Source of the DNA: Closterium sp. Naga37s-1
Lineage: Eukaryota; Streptophyta; Zygnematophyceae; Desmidiales; Closteriaceae
Assembly: GCA_947471745.1 (NCBI GenBank)
Contig: CANJKZ010000174.1
Span: 658,001 to 722,000, forward strand
Reading direction: 5' to 3'
Length of the DNA: 64,000 nucleotides
Part shown: positions 10,566-20,135 of the stretch, piece by piece
Numbering within the stretch: position 1 is the stretch's first letter
Layout: each line of letters begins with the position of its first letter
Translations under genes and position numbers: made by a program
The notes under the pieces: generated by a model
What the model saw: the letters and a program-made list of their open reading frames with translations, nothing else
The model's database searches: none
What the model was told of the DNA's origin: nothing

Positions 10566-13500
10566 ATGGCTAGTCCTACTGTTCTCACCTTTGATGCTTA
10601 GGGACGTGCAGTTGACTTTGACGTGTGGGTTGACGACCTACAACATTTTTTTCAGTGTGATTCTAGGGATGGGGTATCCCTTTTCGATCACACGTCCGGT
10701 GTTTCCACTGCTCCTGCTGCCACTGCTGACTGTACTGTTCGCTCGCAGTGGACCAGTCGTGACGCTGTTGCTCGTCTTGCTGTTCGTAGTCACCTGCCGC
10801 CTGCTGAGCGCGCACACTTTGGCCAGTACAAGACTGCTCAGTCTTTGTACGACGCTGTAGTTGCACGCTACTCCTCCCCTGCCACTGCTGCCCTCAGCCG
10901 CCTCATGCTGCCGTACCTTTTCCCTGACCTTGCCGCCTTTGCCACAGTTGCTGACCTAGTTGCTCACCTTCGCACTAGTGACGCCCGCTACCGCGCTGCC
11001 CTTCCCACTGAGTTCTGTGCCAAGAACCCCCCCCCCCCCATGTACATCACCCTTTACTACCTAGTCACCCGCCTCCCTGACTCCTTCTCTTCAGTCAGGG
11101 ACCACTTTCTCTCCCTTTGCCCCACCGAGCTGACTGTCGACCTGCTAGAGGAGCGCCTTACTGCAGCTAAGAAGAGTATCTTAGCTGTAGGTGCTTCTCG
11201 CGGCGACCGTCGCACCCCCTTCTTTGAGGGGTGTTCCCCTGTCCCCCTTCTCCCCTCTGTTGCTTCTGCTGCTGCTGTCGACCTCGTTGGCACTGAGGAG
11301 GTCGGAGCGGCGTCTACCCCTAGTGGGAGACGCCGCAACAGCAAGGGCAAGGGGAGCAAGGGTGGTGGAGGGGGCGGCGGGGGAGGCGGTGGAGGAGGTG
11401 GAGGAGGCGGAGGGGGTGGCGGTGGAGGTGGGGGTGGTACCGGGAGTGGGGGCGTCAGTGGCGGCGGTGGAGGTCGTGGCGGCGGTGGCGGAGGTGGTAG
11501 AGGCAGCGGCAGTGGTGGTGGAGGTGGAGGCGGCGGTGGTGCTGGACAAGGTGCAGCCGCGCAGAGTGGAGGCTTTGGTGGCAGCCAGTGCCAGCAGCAG
11601 CTGCGCACCCGTGAGACCCCGTCTGTTCAGCAGCTTCGTGAGTGGTACGCTGGGCGTGGGAGGTCTGGGGGTGCAGGTCCCTGCACTTACGTTCTTCGCA
11701 CCGGCACTCGTAGTGGGGAGGTGTGTGGGCTCCCACACACCACGCAGCGCTGCTTCGGTCGCTTGACTGACGCTTGGCGTACCCAGATTCCTGACGCCGT
11801 TGAGCTCCCTCGCTGGCATGATCTGCTTCTGCAGAATGTGCCTATCTTTTATCTAGATTTTGATGCTATCCTTGCTGCCATGTATGCTCTTGCTGATAGT
11901 GCTGAGGGTGACTGTTACCTGAGTGTCCCGCCCGACCCGGGCATTGCGGCTGCTGCTCTAGGTGCTAGTGCGTCTGCTGCTCCAGGTGCTGGTGCGTCTG
12001 CTGCTCCAGGTGCTGGTGCGTCTACTCTCTCTGGTACTGCACCTACTGAATCCTTGCACACTTTCACACTTGACTCTGGTGCTTCGCGCTCTTTCTTTAG
12101 ACACAGCACCACGCTCACGCCGCTCAGTCGGCCTGTTGCGGTCTCCCTTGCTGACCCCTCAGGGGGCCCCGTCCTTGCACACTCCTCCACGGTTCTACCG
12201 TGTCCTGCGGCCCCGTCAGGCTTGCTGTCGGGACTCCACCTCCCCTCGTTCTCTACGAACTTGGTGAGTGGAGCTGACCTCCAGGACGCGTGGGTTGACC
12301 AGTTCACCCCTGGAGGTCAGCGTGTGACCCACTGCACTTGCTCTCGGACGGGCCGCCACCTGGCCACGTTCACCCGTCGGCCAGGGTCGAGTCTGTACAC
12401 ACTGACTACTGCGCCTCCTCCGGTCCCTGCGTCTGGTCAGGTAGCTGCGTCTAGTCTGGTGTTTGCTGCCGCGTCCAGGTCTAGTCCTGCGTCTGCCCCT
12501 TGCTCGTGTCGTCCTCTGTCGCACGAGACTCTCCTTTGGCACCACCGCCTTGGTCACCCCTCCCTGCCTCGTCTTCGAGGTATGGCCTCCCGTGCCCTTG
12601 TCTCTGGTCACCCCAGGTCCCTCCCTCCCCTTCCTCCGGGGCCTGCCCCCACCTGTGTTCCTTGTGTCGAGGGCCGGCAGCGCGCCGCTCCTCACTCCTC
12701 CTCGTTCCCTCCGACTGAGGCTCCTCTGCAGACTCTTCACATGGACGTGTGGGGCCCAGCCCGCGTCCGTGGACAGGGTCACGAGCGTTACTTCCTACTG
12801 GTCGTTGACGACTACTCGCGTTACACCACAGTCTTCCCCTTGCGTAGCAAGGGTGAGGTCCCTGAGGTGTTGATCGACTGGATCCGCGGTGCTCGTCACC
12901 AGCTCAGTGAGAGTTTCGGCTCCGACCTTCCTGTTCTGCGTCTGCACTTAGACAAAGGCGGGGAGTTTTCCTCCGACCTCCTGAGAGCCTTCTGTCGTTC
13001 GGAGGGCATCCGCCAGACGTTCACGCTTCCGGCCTCCCCGCAGCAAAATGGGATTGCTGAGCGCCGCATTGGCATGGTCATGGACGTCGCTCGTACGTCC
13101 ATGATCCATGCGGCTGCTCCCCATTTTCTGTGGCCGTTCGCGGTTCAGTACGCTGCGCGTCAGATCAACCTTTAGCCTCGTGTCTCCTTGCCGGAGACCA
13201 CACCTACTCTGAGGTGGACGGGGAAGGTTGGCGATGCGTCCGCGTTCTGTGTCTGGGGATCTCGAGCTTTTGTCCGCGATACTACAGCGGACAAGCTGTC
13301 CTCCCATGCCGTTCCCTGTGTCTTCCTTGGCTTCCCTCCTGACGCACCCGGGTGGAAGTTCTACCACCCCACCTCGCGTCGTGTTCTGTCCTCTCAGGAC
13401 GTCACGTTTGACGAGTCGGTGTCGTACTACCGTCTCTTTCTCTACCGCACTGCCTCTCCCCCCCCCCGCCGCTCTTCCTAGCACCAGGTACTCCCCCGGT

Positions 13501-15390
13501 AGACCCCCTCCCCCCCCAGGGTCCTGCACCCTCAGGTGTGTCCCAGGTAGACCCTGCCGAGCCGGTCGAGGTAGCTGTCGACTCAGGTGCTGCTAGGGGT
13601 GCTGAGCCTGAGCGTGTGGAGCCTGGGGATGCTGAGTCTGGGGGTGCTGAGTCTGGGCGTGCTGAGCCTGGGCGTGCTGAGCCTGGGGGTGCTGAGCCTG
13701 GGCGTGTGGAGCCTGAGGGTACTGTGTGTGGAGGTGTTGAGCCTGCGCGTGCTGAGTCTGGAGGTGCTCTAGGTGTCCCGCCGCGGCGGGAGCCTCTCTC
13801 TCCACAGCAGCTTCGTGAGTGGTACTCTCGGCGCTGTCGAGGTGCTGCTGGTGCTGGTGCTGTTGGAGCTGCTGGAGCTTCTGGAGGTGCTGCTGGTGCT
13901 GGAGGTGCTGCTGGTGTTGGAGCCGCTGGAGCTGCTGGAGGTACTGCTAGAGCTGCTGGAGGTGCTGAGCCTGCGAGTGCTGAGTCTGGAGGTGCTCTAG
14001 GTGTCCCGTCGCGGCTGGAGCCTCTCTCTCCACAGCAGCTTCGTGGGTGGTACTCTCGACGCTGTCGAGGTGCTACTGGAGCTTCTGGAGGTGCTGCTGG
14101 TGCTGGAGGTGCTGCTGGTGCTGGAGCTGCTGGAGGTGCTACTGGTGCTAGAGGTGTTGCTGGTGCTGGAGCTGCTGGAGGTGCTGCTGGTGCTGGAGTT
14201 GCTGGAGCTGCTGGCGGTGCTGCTGGTGCTGGAGCTGGTGGAGGTGCTGCTAGTGCTGGAGCTGCTGGAGGTGCTGCTGGGACTGGAGACCCTGGGGCTG
14301 AGGGTACCGGTTCTGTCTCTGCTGTTTTTGGAGGCACTGCGCGGCCGCGGCCGTACTACGTTCCGCTTCTTCAGCAGGTTCTTGGCTCCCCGCCTTCTCC
14401 TGGTCCTCCTCCTCCTTTCCTGAGTCCACCGCCTGTCTAGTCCCAGTCGCAGGTCCAGCCAGCCTCTCCACTGCATGGTCCTTCTCCTTACTCTGGACCG
14501 ACTAGAGGTGCGTCGTGAGCCTGAGTCTCGTCCTGTGTCGCCTGAGTCTCATTCTGCGTCACCTGTCCGTCCTGTTCGCGCTGGTCGTGTTTCGCGTCCG
14601 CGTCCTCCTCCTGTCCCTGGCACTCACTCTATGACTCTGCGTCCTTCCACTGCTCCGCAGCGTGTCCCTCTGCCGTCTCCTCCTGCGTCCTCTCTTCCTG
14701 CCCGTCCGGACCCTGCGTCTGACTCCCTACGTGCTGCTAGTCCAGCTGTCACGCGTTTTCTGGCCACTGCTGTCACTGACCCTTTGTTTGAGTCCACTGC
14801 TGCGTCTGCTCTTGTTACTGAGCTTGTTGCCTTTGTTGCAGCCTGTCGTCTAGACTACGCCACTAGTCTTGTTGCTGAGTCGGCGTCTGCGTCTGTCTGT
14901 CCTCCGTCCGTCGGGGGTGAGTGTGCTCTTGGCACGGACGTTCTTGAGGACAGACAGGAGGAGTTTGAGTGCTTTGCTGCTTCTGTACCTCATCTCGTGT
15001 CCATGCTGATTGCCCCTGAGGGAGACCCGGATGCACCAGACATCCCGACCCCGCGCTCTTACGCAGAGGCGATAGAGGGTCCCTACTCCTCTCAGTGGCA
15101 GGCAGCCATGGACGCCGAGATGGCTTCCTGGAAGTCCACAGGCACCTACGTCGACGAGGTTCCCCCGCCTGGGGTGAACATCGTCAGTGGCATGTGGATC
15201 TTCAGGGTGAAGCGACCGCCGGGTTCTCCGCCTGTCTTCAAGGCGCGTGCACGTGGCTTCAGTCAGCGACAGGGAGTTGACTTCTTCCAGACCTTCTCCC
15301 CTACCCCGAAGATGACCACTCTTCGGGTACTGCTGCACGTTGCCGCCCAGCGTGACTACGAGCTCCACTCGCTTGACTTCAGTACAGCCT
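10566..15390 (+). pseudogene. Disabled, truncated copia gag-pol of element C
   Basis: ATG at 10566, then a TAG at 10599 where B and R have GAG. After it one frame runs to 13175 through the GAG core, a Gly-rich tract (about 11365-11550), an intact expanded zinc knuckle (CTYVLRTG...CGLPH...C), protease (LDSGASRSFF) and integrase (HHRLGHP, CVPCVEG, QQNGIAERR). It ends with a TAG at 13173 in place of the CAG seen in B. A frame change in a C-run near 13460 precedes the linker, which stops at a TAG at 14438. RT resumes from about 14500. Six bases are lost near 15246, removing the YV of KARYVARGF. RT is cut off in DFSTA, so no YVDD or RNase H remains. The linker holds a tandem duplicate of about 225 bp containing LSPQQLR(E/G)WYSRRCRG. 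Confidence 0.9.
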
Positions 15391-15642
15391 TAAACCCTAG
15401 GCTCCCACACACCCACCCCCCTCAGCGGCAGCTGCAGCAGTGGGAGACTAGGGAGGAGGAGGAGCAAGGGGAGTAACACACAACCGCCACCCCCACACTC
15501 CTCACCCCCAAACCCTAATTCAGGAGAACGGGCAGCAGTAGGGGTGGGGCACCGTCAGAAGCACGGGGGACAGCGAGCAGCTCAGGGACAGAGAGGAACG
15601 GGCCGCCCACGGGCCTGGCACAGCCCGACGAACCGCGCGCAG

Positions 15643-15790
15643 GCGGCCCGAGCCGCGCGCGGGCCTGGCGCAGCCCGTACGGGCCGCGCGCGGGCCTGGC
15701 GCAGCCCGTACGGGCCGCGCGCGGGCCTGGCGCAGCCCGTACGGGCCGCGCGCGGGCCGGGCGCAGCCCGTACGGGCCGCGCTCGGGGCT
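15643..15790. repeat. Array of ~31-bp palindromic units in E
   Basis: About five units with 31-bp spacing, each combining the palindrome CCCGTACGGG with GGCCGCGCGCGGGCC. Units could fold singly or cross-pair. A second array of longer units (CGGCGGTTTTCTGCCCGCC type) lies at about 15890-16050. Confidence 0.75.
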
Positions 15791-16133
15791 GGCGCAGCCC
15801 GCGCTGGCCAGGACGGGCGACGGGGGACGACGGGCTGGTCCCCGTCGCCCGTCGAAGCGCCCCCCGGGGGCGACGCGCGGACCGACGGGGCAGAAGGCCG
15901 CCGCGCGCCTCGGGGCGCACGGCGGGCAGAGAACCGCCGCACGCCCCGGGGCGCACGGCGGGCAGAAAACCGCCGCGCGCCTCGGGGCGCACGGCGGGCA
16001 GAAAACCGCCGCACGCTCCGAGCGCGCGGCGGGAAGAGAAATCCGTCGTACGCCACGGAGCGTGCAACACACAGAGTAGCAACGGAAGCAGCAGTAGGGC
16101 CGACAGGCCAGGAGCGTGAGTGCTCTGATACCA

Positions 16134-16311
16134 TGTAAAAATAGTAGGTAGAGTTAGGAGCCATAGCTAGGTAAGTCCTAGCTAGGCAAGAGAAGTTTAG
16201 GCAAAAGAGGGTGTTCACTAGAAAGCAGCAGGATACATATAGGAAACCCTAGGGGGTTGTACTCGCTATAGAGTACCCCACTGCAGGCTAGAGAACAATA
16301 TCATTCTGACA
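16134..16311 (-). repeat. 5' LTR of element E
   Basis: 178 bp read on the - strand as TGTCAGAATGATAT...TATTTTTACA, followed immediately by TGGTATCAGAGC. It contains the GGGTACTC and CCTAGGGTTTCCTATATG segments common to the LTRs of P. Confidence 0.85.
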
Positions 16312-17613
16312 CCAGAACCTCCAGTAGCACCAGCAGCACCTCCAGGAGCAGCCAGGCCTCCAGCAGGCGGTAACTCAAAACTAGGAGCTCCACCCCGGAG
16401 GCCGCAGCGCCGAGCGTACCACTCACGTGGCTGCTGTGAAGAGGGAGCACCAATAGCGTCAACACCCCCAGGCTCAGTACCCCTAGGCTCAGCACCCCCA
16501 GGCTCAGCACCCCCAGCCGCAGTACCCCCAGTCTCAGTACTCAAAGGCGCAGCACCCCCAGTCGCAGCACCCCCTGGCTCAGCACCCCCAGTCTCAGCAC
16601 CCCCAGGCTCAGCACCCCCAGGCTCAGTACCCCGCTCAAGACCAGAGTCAACAGCTACCTCGACAAGTTCAAATGCATCTACCTGGGAAACACCTGAGGG
16701 AGCAGGACCCTGGGGAGGGAGGGGGTCTATCGGAGGGGCACCTGGGGTGAGGAAGAGAGGCGGGGGAGGGAGCGGAGCAGTGCGGTAGGGGAACAGACGG
16801 TAAAAGGGTACCGACTCGTCAAAGGTGACGTCCTGAGAGGGGAAGACACGGCGCGAGGTGGGGTGGTAAAACTGCCAACCAGGCGCGTCGGGGACAAAGC
16901 CAAGGAAGACACAAGGAACAGCGCGGGCGGAGAGCTTGTCCGCAGTGGTATCGCGGACAAAGGCACGAGCACCCCAGACCCGGAAACGCGACGCATCGCC
17001 AACCTGCCCCGTCCACAGCAGTGTGGGCGAGGTCTCCGGAGCGGAGACACGGGGCCAGAGGTTGAGCTGATGCGCATCGTACTGGACTGCAAACGGCCAC
17101 AGGAAATGGGGGGCAGCCGCATGGATCAAGGAGGTACGAGCGATCTCCATGACCAAGCCAATGCGGCGCTCAGCAACCCAATTCTGCTGTGGAGAGGCCG
17201 GAAGCGTGAACGTCTGGCGGATGCCATGCTCCGCACAGTAGGCTGCCAAGAGGTCAGAGGAAAACTCACCACCTCGGTCAGAGTGCAGACGCAGGACGGG
17301 AAAGTCCGACTGGAACCGGTCGCGGAGCTGGAGACGAGCAGCGCGGATCCAAGGGATCAAAACATCAGGGACCTCACCCTTGGTGCGCAAGGGGAAGACC
17401 GTGGTGTAGCGCGTGTAGTCGTCGACAACCAGCAGGAAGTACTGCTCGTGGCCCTGTCCACGGACACGGGCTGGGCCCCACACGTCCAGGTGGAGAGTCT
17501 GCAGAGGAGCCTCTGTGGGAGGGAACGAGGAGGAGTGAGGAGCGGCACGCTGCCGCCCCTCGACGCAGGGAAGACAGGGAGGAGCAGGCGAGGGCGGGAG
17601 GGGAGGGAGAACC
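16312..17613 (-). pseudogene. Copia integrase-linker fragment D
   Basis: An open frame of roughly 430 codons without stops. It begins just before the integrase Cys pair (CLPCVEG) and includes the catalytic landmarks LDVWGPARV, LHSDRGGEF and the E of QQNWVAERR, where most copies have NGIAERR. It continues into the proline-rich DESVPFYRLFPYR segment and the (GGAEP)n linker with one REWYARR motif. The His pair of the zinc domain, protease and GAG are missing upstream. RT is missing downstream because the LTR of E begins at 16311. The poly(A) tract is read in frame as lysines, so a longer open frame starts in F; that fusion is probably accidental. Confidence 0.85.
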
Positions 17614-17639
17614 TTTTTTTTTTTTTTTTTTTTTTTTTT
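17614..17639 (-). other. Internal poly(A) tract, 26 A on the - strand
   Basis: A pure A run in the sense direction of both F and D, exactly at the border between the 3' UTR of F and the integrase of D. It is best explained as the tail of a polyadenylated F transcript captured in a chimeric cDNA. Confidence 0.7.
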
Positions 17640-18287
17640 CACCACACATTCTGAGCACAAGTACAAGAAGTAGAAGTTTATAGTTCACAAATATAAGCAA
17701 AGCTAGAGGCAGTCATAGATGGTAAGTGAGGAGGAGGGACTGTGAGAGGAGAAGAGATAGGAGACGACAGGTGAAGCTGCAGACACACGGGCAACAGGAG
17801 CGGCGCGCACTGTGGCTACCGGAGATTGTAGCCTCCGGACTACTGGAGTAACTGGCTCCGCGACTAACTCTGAGCTGCAGGAGCAACGGACCCACGGGCG
17901 ACTGGCGCAGCAGGCTCGCTGGGCTACCGGAGATTGTAGCCTCCGGACTACTGGCGCTGCTGGCGACACGACAGCTGCCTCCGCCCAACATCCTTTAACT
18001 GCCTCACCCCCCTTTCACACACCCCCTGCTGCACCTCTAGCATTACTCATACTCCACCCCCTAGCACCACTCCATCGGCTCGAGCAGAAAACCGCCGGGC
18101 GACTCGAGCAGAAAACCGCCGCGCGACTTGAGCGCGCGGCGGGAAGAAAAAGGCCGCGCGCCATGGGCGCGCAGCAGACAGGAAGACAGTGCGCGCCCAA
18201 GGCGCGCGATAGGCAGTGTAGCAGCGGAAGACAATGGTGGGCCCATCCACAGGATCGACCCGTGAGGGTCGACCTGCTCTGATTCTA
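17640..18287 (-). other. Non-coding interior of element F with twin hairpins
   Basis: Starts with PBS-like TAGAATCAGAGC, then a stem GTCGACCC/GGGTCGAT (18273-18266 with 18261-18254) and the GGGCCC palindrome at 18239-18244. Further on it aligns well with element P and has no protein similarity. Two hairpins with CCGGAG/CTCCGG stems lie at 17819-17838 and 17927-17946, 108 bp apart, with the same loop. The end carries the shared 3'-UTR box, cut by the poly(A). Confidence 0.7.
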
Positions 18288-18415
18288 TGTCAGAAACAAG
18301 AAGTGATTGAACTATGAAAGATTGGAGTACAAGTATGAAACCCTAGAATTGTGTACCCCCTAAAGGCTAACCCACTATAGCCTACACAACAATAACATAT
18401 AGATAATGTTTGACA
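18288..18415 (-). repeat. 5' LTR of element F
   Basis: 128 bp on the - strand, TGTCAAACATTATC...GTTTCTGACA, followed by a PBS-like sequence. An alternative start TGTCAGATATATATG at 18442 would make it 155 bp. CTTAGCCTATG between the two starts resembles a damaged PPT, so the outer border is uncertain. Confidence 0.65.
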
Positions 18416-18442
18416 CATAGGCTAAGTCATATATATCTGACA

Positions 18443-19766
18443 CAATTTGCCCATACCTGATCAATAAGTGTATTATCGATAACAAACTGGGTGAATCCAT
18501 GGCGTTTGAACTAATCATCATATCGACGTTGTGGATTTGTATTGAAATCTGTCAGAGGTCCACTGGTGATCCCCGATTGATCCTAGGGAAGGGTTACAGG
18601 CACGTTGTCCTGGGGGGTTATGGGCGCACTGACCCGCTACTTAACAAGCCCTTTTATCCCAGTGGTTAGTGGCTGGGATTCTGACATGCTATCAGAGCGA
18701 AGGTGTCGGGTTCGAATCCCGGTGTGTGCACTTCGGGCATCCCAGTGCGGGGGGGTGTCAGAGGTCCACTGGTGATCCCCGATTGATCCTAGGGAAGGGT
18801 TACAGGCACGTTGTCCTGGGGGGTTATGGGCGCACTGACCCGCTGCTTAACAAGCCCTTTTATCCCAGTGGTTAGTGGCTGGGATTCTGACAAAATCGAT
18901 ATTGAAATCACCAATAAATATCATGTTATCATGAGGATGTTTAACGATAATGGACAAAATCATATCAAACAGGATGTTATGATTACGCTGATTGGTCGGG
19001 TTGCGTTAACAGCAAGTAATAATCAGAATTTTGTCTCTGATATCGATACAGAAAGTCAAAAGTTCAACTTTAGACTTTTCTTGATGTTGTATCAATATGA
19101 TTGGAATCCGATAATACAGTACGATTCCGCCAGATTTGCAATCCGCACAAAAATTCTCGAAGAACTGATTTGTTTCGCTCGGTAGTATATCGTTTGAACT
19201 CAAATGGGCCTAAAAAATAACAACAAAATCGAAATCATGCACACTGTTAATATTCACATCCTTGTAATGTCCCCGATAACTTCTTACGTTTTGAAAGACG
19301 AATTTCACACATGAAGATTGTTTTGAAATCACTTTGGCTGATGTCGGATCCAAAACAAGAGGCCGTTCACGTAAGCGACACATTTCCGCTACAACGCGAG
19401 AATCGGTTTTTATGCAGGCTTCCGAAAAATTCGTTAGAAACAACCGATTGGGGCTGTGATAACGACTTAGAGCAATGTAGGCGCCTTGTGGAAACATTTT
19501 TTTCTCAAAGTGGACAACCCCACTATCAAAAGTTGCGCCTTGACTTCGATGGAAGCTAATCGCTTTACTTGGTCGTAACAGAAACTGCTTTCGAGATATC
19601 ATATCGTATCGAGAGTTGACAGAAAATGATTTCTCAATACGTTGTATAGGTGTCCAAGTTTGTTTGACTCCAATAACTTTGGAGACCATTGATTCGGATC
19701 TTTGACGAATGTTACGCCCGACTTGATCGTCATCAAATTGAACCCATATGATTTCCACATATGTTG
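18443..19766 (-). pseudogene. Helentron-like helicase/endonuclease fragment
   Basis: An AT-rich island unlike its neighbours. On the - strand, about 19766-19210 encodes the C-terminal part of a Pif1-type helicase as carried by Helitrons: an IWVQFDDDQVG segment, RKQFLLRPSKAISFHRSQGATF (the SQG helicase motif), GAYIALSR and LFLTNF. It runs into the start of an exonuclease/endonuclease/phosphatase domain (VKFVFQNVRSYRGH). After a frame change the domain continues (19203-19006) to the catalytic-type motif GDFNID at 18912-18895. Removing TRIM copy 1 and one AAATC restores the frame across the insertion, giving NTNPQRRY and later FTQFVIDNTLIDQVW. A helicase fused to such a nuclease is characteristic of the Helentron branch. 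Several stops make it dead. Rep domain and termini are not visible; G and F cut its two ends. Confidence 0.75.
18550..18892 (+). mobile_element. TRIM copy 1 (343 bp) with TSD AAATC
   Basis: Two 137-bp direct repeats (18550-18686 and 18756-18892), TGTCAGAGG...TTCTGACA, flank only 69 bp. The interior begins with PBS-like TGCTATCAGAGC (18687-18698) and ends in a G-run acting as PPT (to 18755). AAATC at 18545-18549 and 18893-18897 is the target duplication. It inserted into the Helentron endonuclease region. It encodes nothing. Confidence 0.92.
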
Positions 19767-19904
19767 TGTTAGAATGTAGAACTGAACGAGAATGTGTGAA
19801 ACTAGGCAGCAGGGTGATACAAGTAGGAAACCCTAGCAATGTTGTACCCCCTAAGGCTAAACCCACTATAGCCTACACACTATGAACATGTATAATGTTT
19901 GACA
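19767..19904 (-). repeat. 3' LTR of element G
   Basis: 138 bp on the - strand, TGTCAAACATTATAC...CATTCTAACA, preceded by the PPT hairpin arm GGGGGTG. Confidence 0.85.
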
Positions 19905-20135
19905 CACCCCCATAGGCTAAGTGGGAGACAACCAGATGGTCACAAGACCAGTCAAAGCAAAGCAAAGCAAGCTCAGGGTGGATCTCAAGGAAACCACACA
20001 AATTCCGAGCACAAGCAAGTGGTCACAAGACCAGTTCACATGCAGTTTGATAATATAACAAGAGGTACAGTGATCACAACCTAACAAGAGTAAACATGCA
20101 GGTATATATATATAGAGATCACAGTACAAGCAGAG
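19905..20135 (-). other. 3' UTR and PPT of element G
   Basis: Contains the box shared by the copia copies (TTGTGCTCGGAATTTGTGTGG, then GATCCACCCTGAGCTTGC) and ends with CCCACTTAGCCTATGGGGGTG-type PPT sequence. Confidence 0.75.

Larger units (their letters stand above)
9990..15390 (+). mobile_element. Copia element C, truncated at both ends
   Basis: Leader, gag and pol up to the middle of RT. No 5' LTR or PBS is present at the left junction. At the right, RT stops inside DFSTA at 15390, where sequence of - strand element E begins. C belongs to the same subfamily as B, K and R, shown by its GAG start MASPTV and FDAEG. Confidence 0.85.
15391..16311 (-). mobile_element. Non-autonomous LTR element E, truncated
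   Basis: On the - strand: LTR 16311-16134, PBS TGGTATCAGAGC at 16133-16122, then a non-coding GC-rich interior running down to 15391, where it abuts element C. Near 15395-15470 the interior matches a segment of element P (around 60870-60935: CTCCTCC run, CTGCTGCAGCTGCCGCTGAG, GTGTGTGGGAG). E therefore belongs to the protein-less P family. It lies inside the pol of D; its 3' end and TSD are not present. Confidence 0.75.
16312..18415 (-). mobile_element. F/D chimera joined at an internal poly(A)
   Basis: Read 5' to 3' on the - strand: LTR (18415-18288), PBS-like TAGAATCAGAGC (18287-18276), P-family non-coding interior (18275-17640), 26 A residues (17639-17614), then copia integrase and linker (17613-16312). 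The F part ends within its 3'-UTR box, just after GTGTGGTGA. The joint looks like reverse transcriptase switching from a D RNA onto the poly(A) tail of an F RNA. E later cut off the 3' side. Confidence 0.7.

Noticed and set aside
15391-15530. Telomere-like AAACCCTA motifs near the C/E junction
   Set aside because: Only isolated occurrences, also seen in LTRs as CCTAGGGTTTCC; no tandem TTTAGGG array.
17614-17639. A26 tract as the 3' end of a LINE or SINE
   Set aside because: The upstream sequence is an LTR-element 3' UTR and the downstream sequence is in-frame copia integrase. No target duplication brackets a LINE-type insertion.
18811-19185. + strand open frame of 124 codons starting in the TRIM
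   Set aside because: It runs antisense to the Helentron nuclease, which has recognisable motifs on the - strand.
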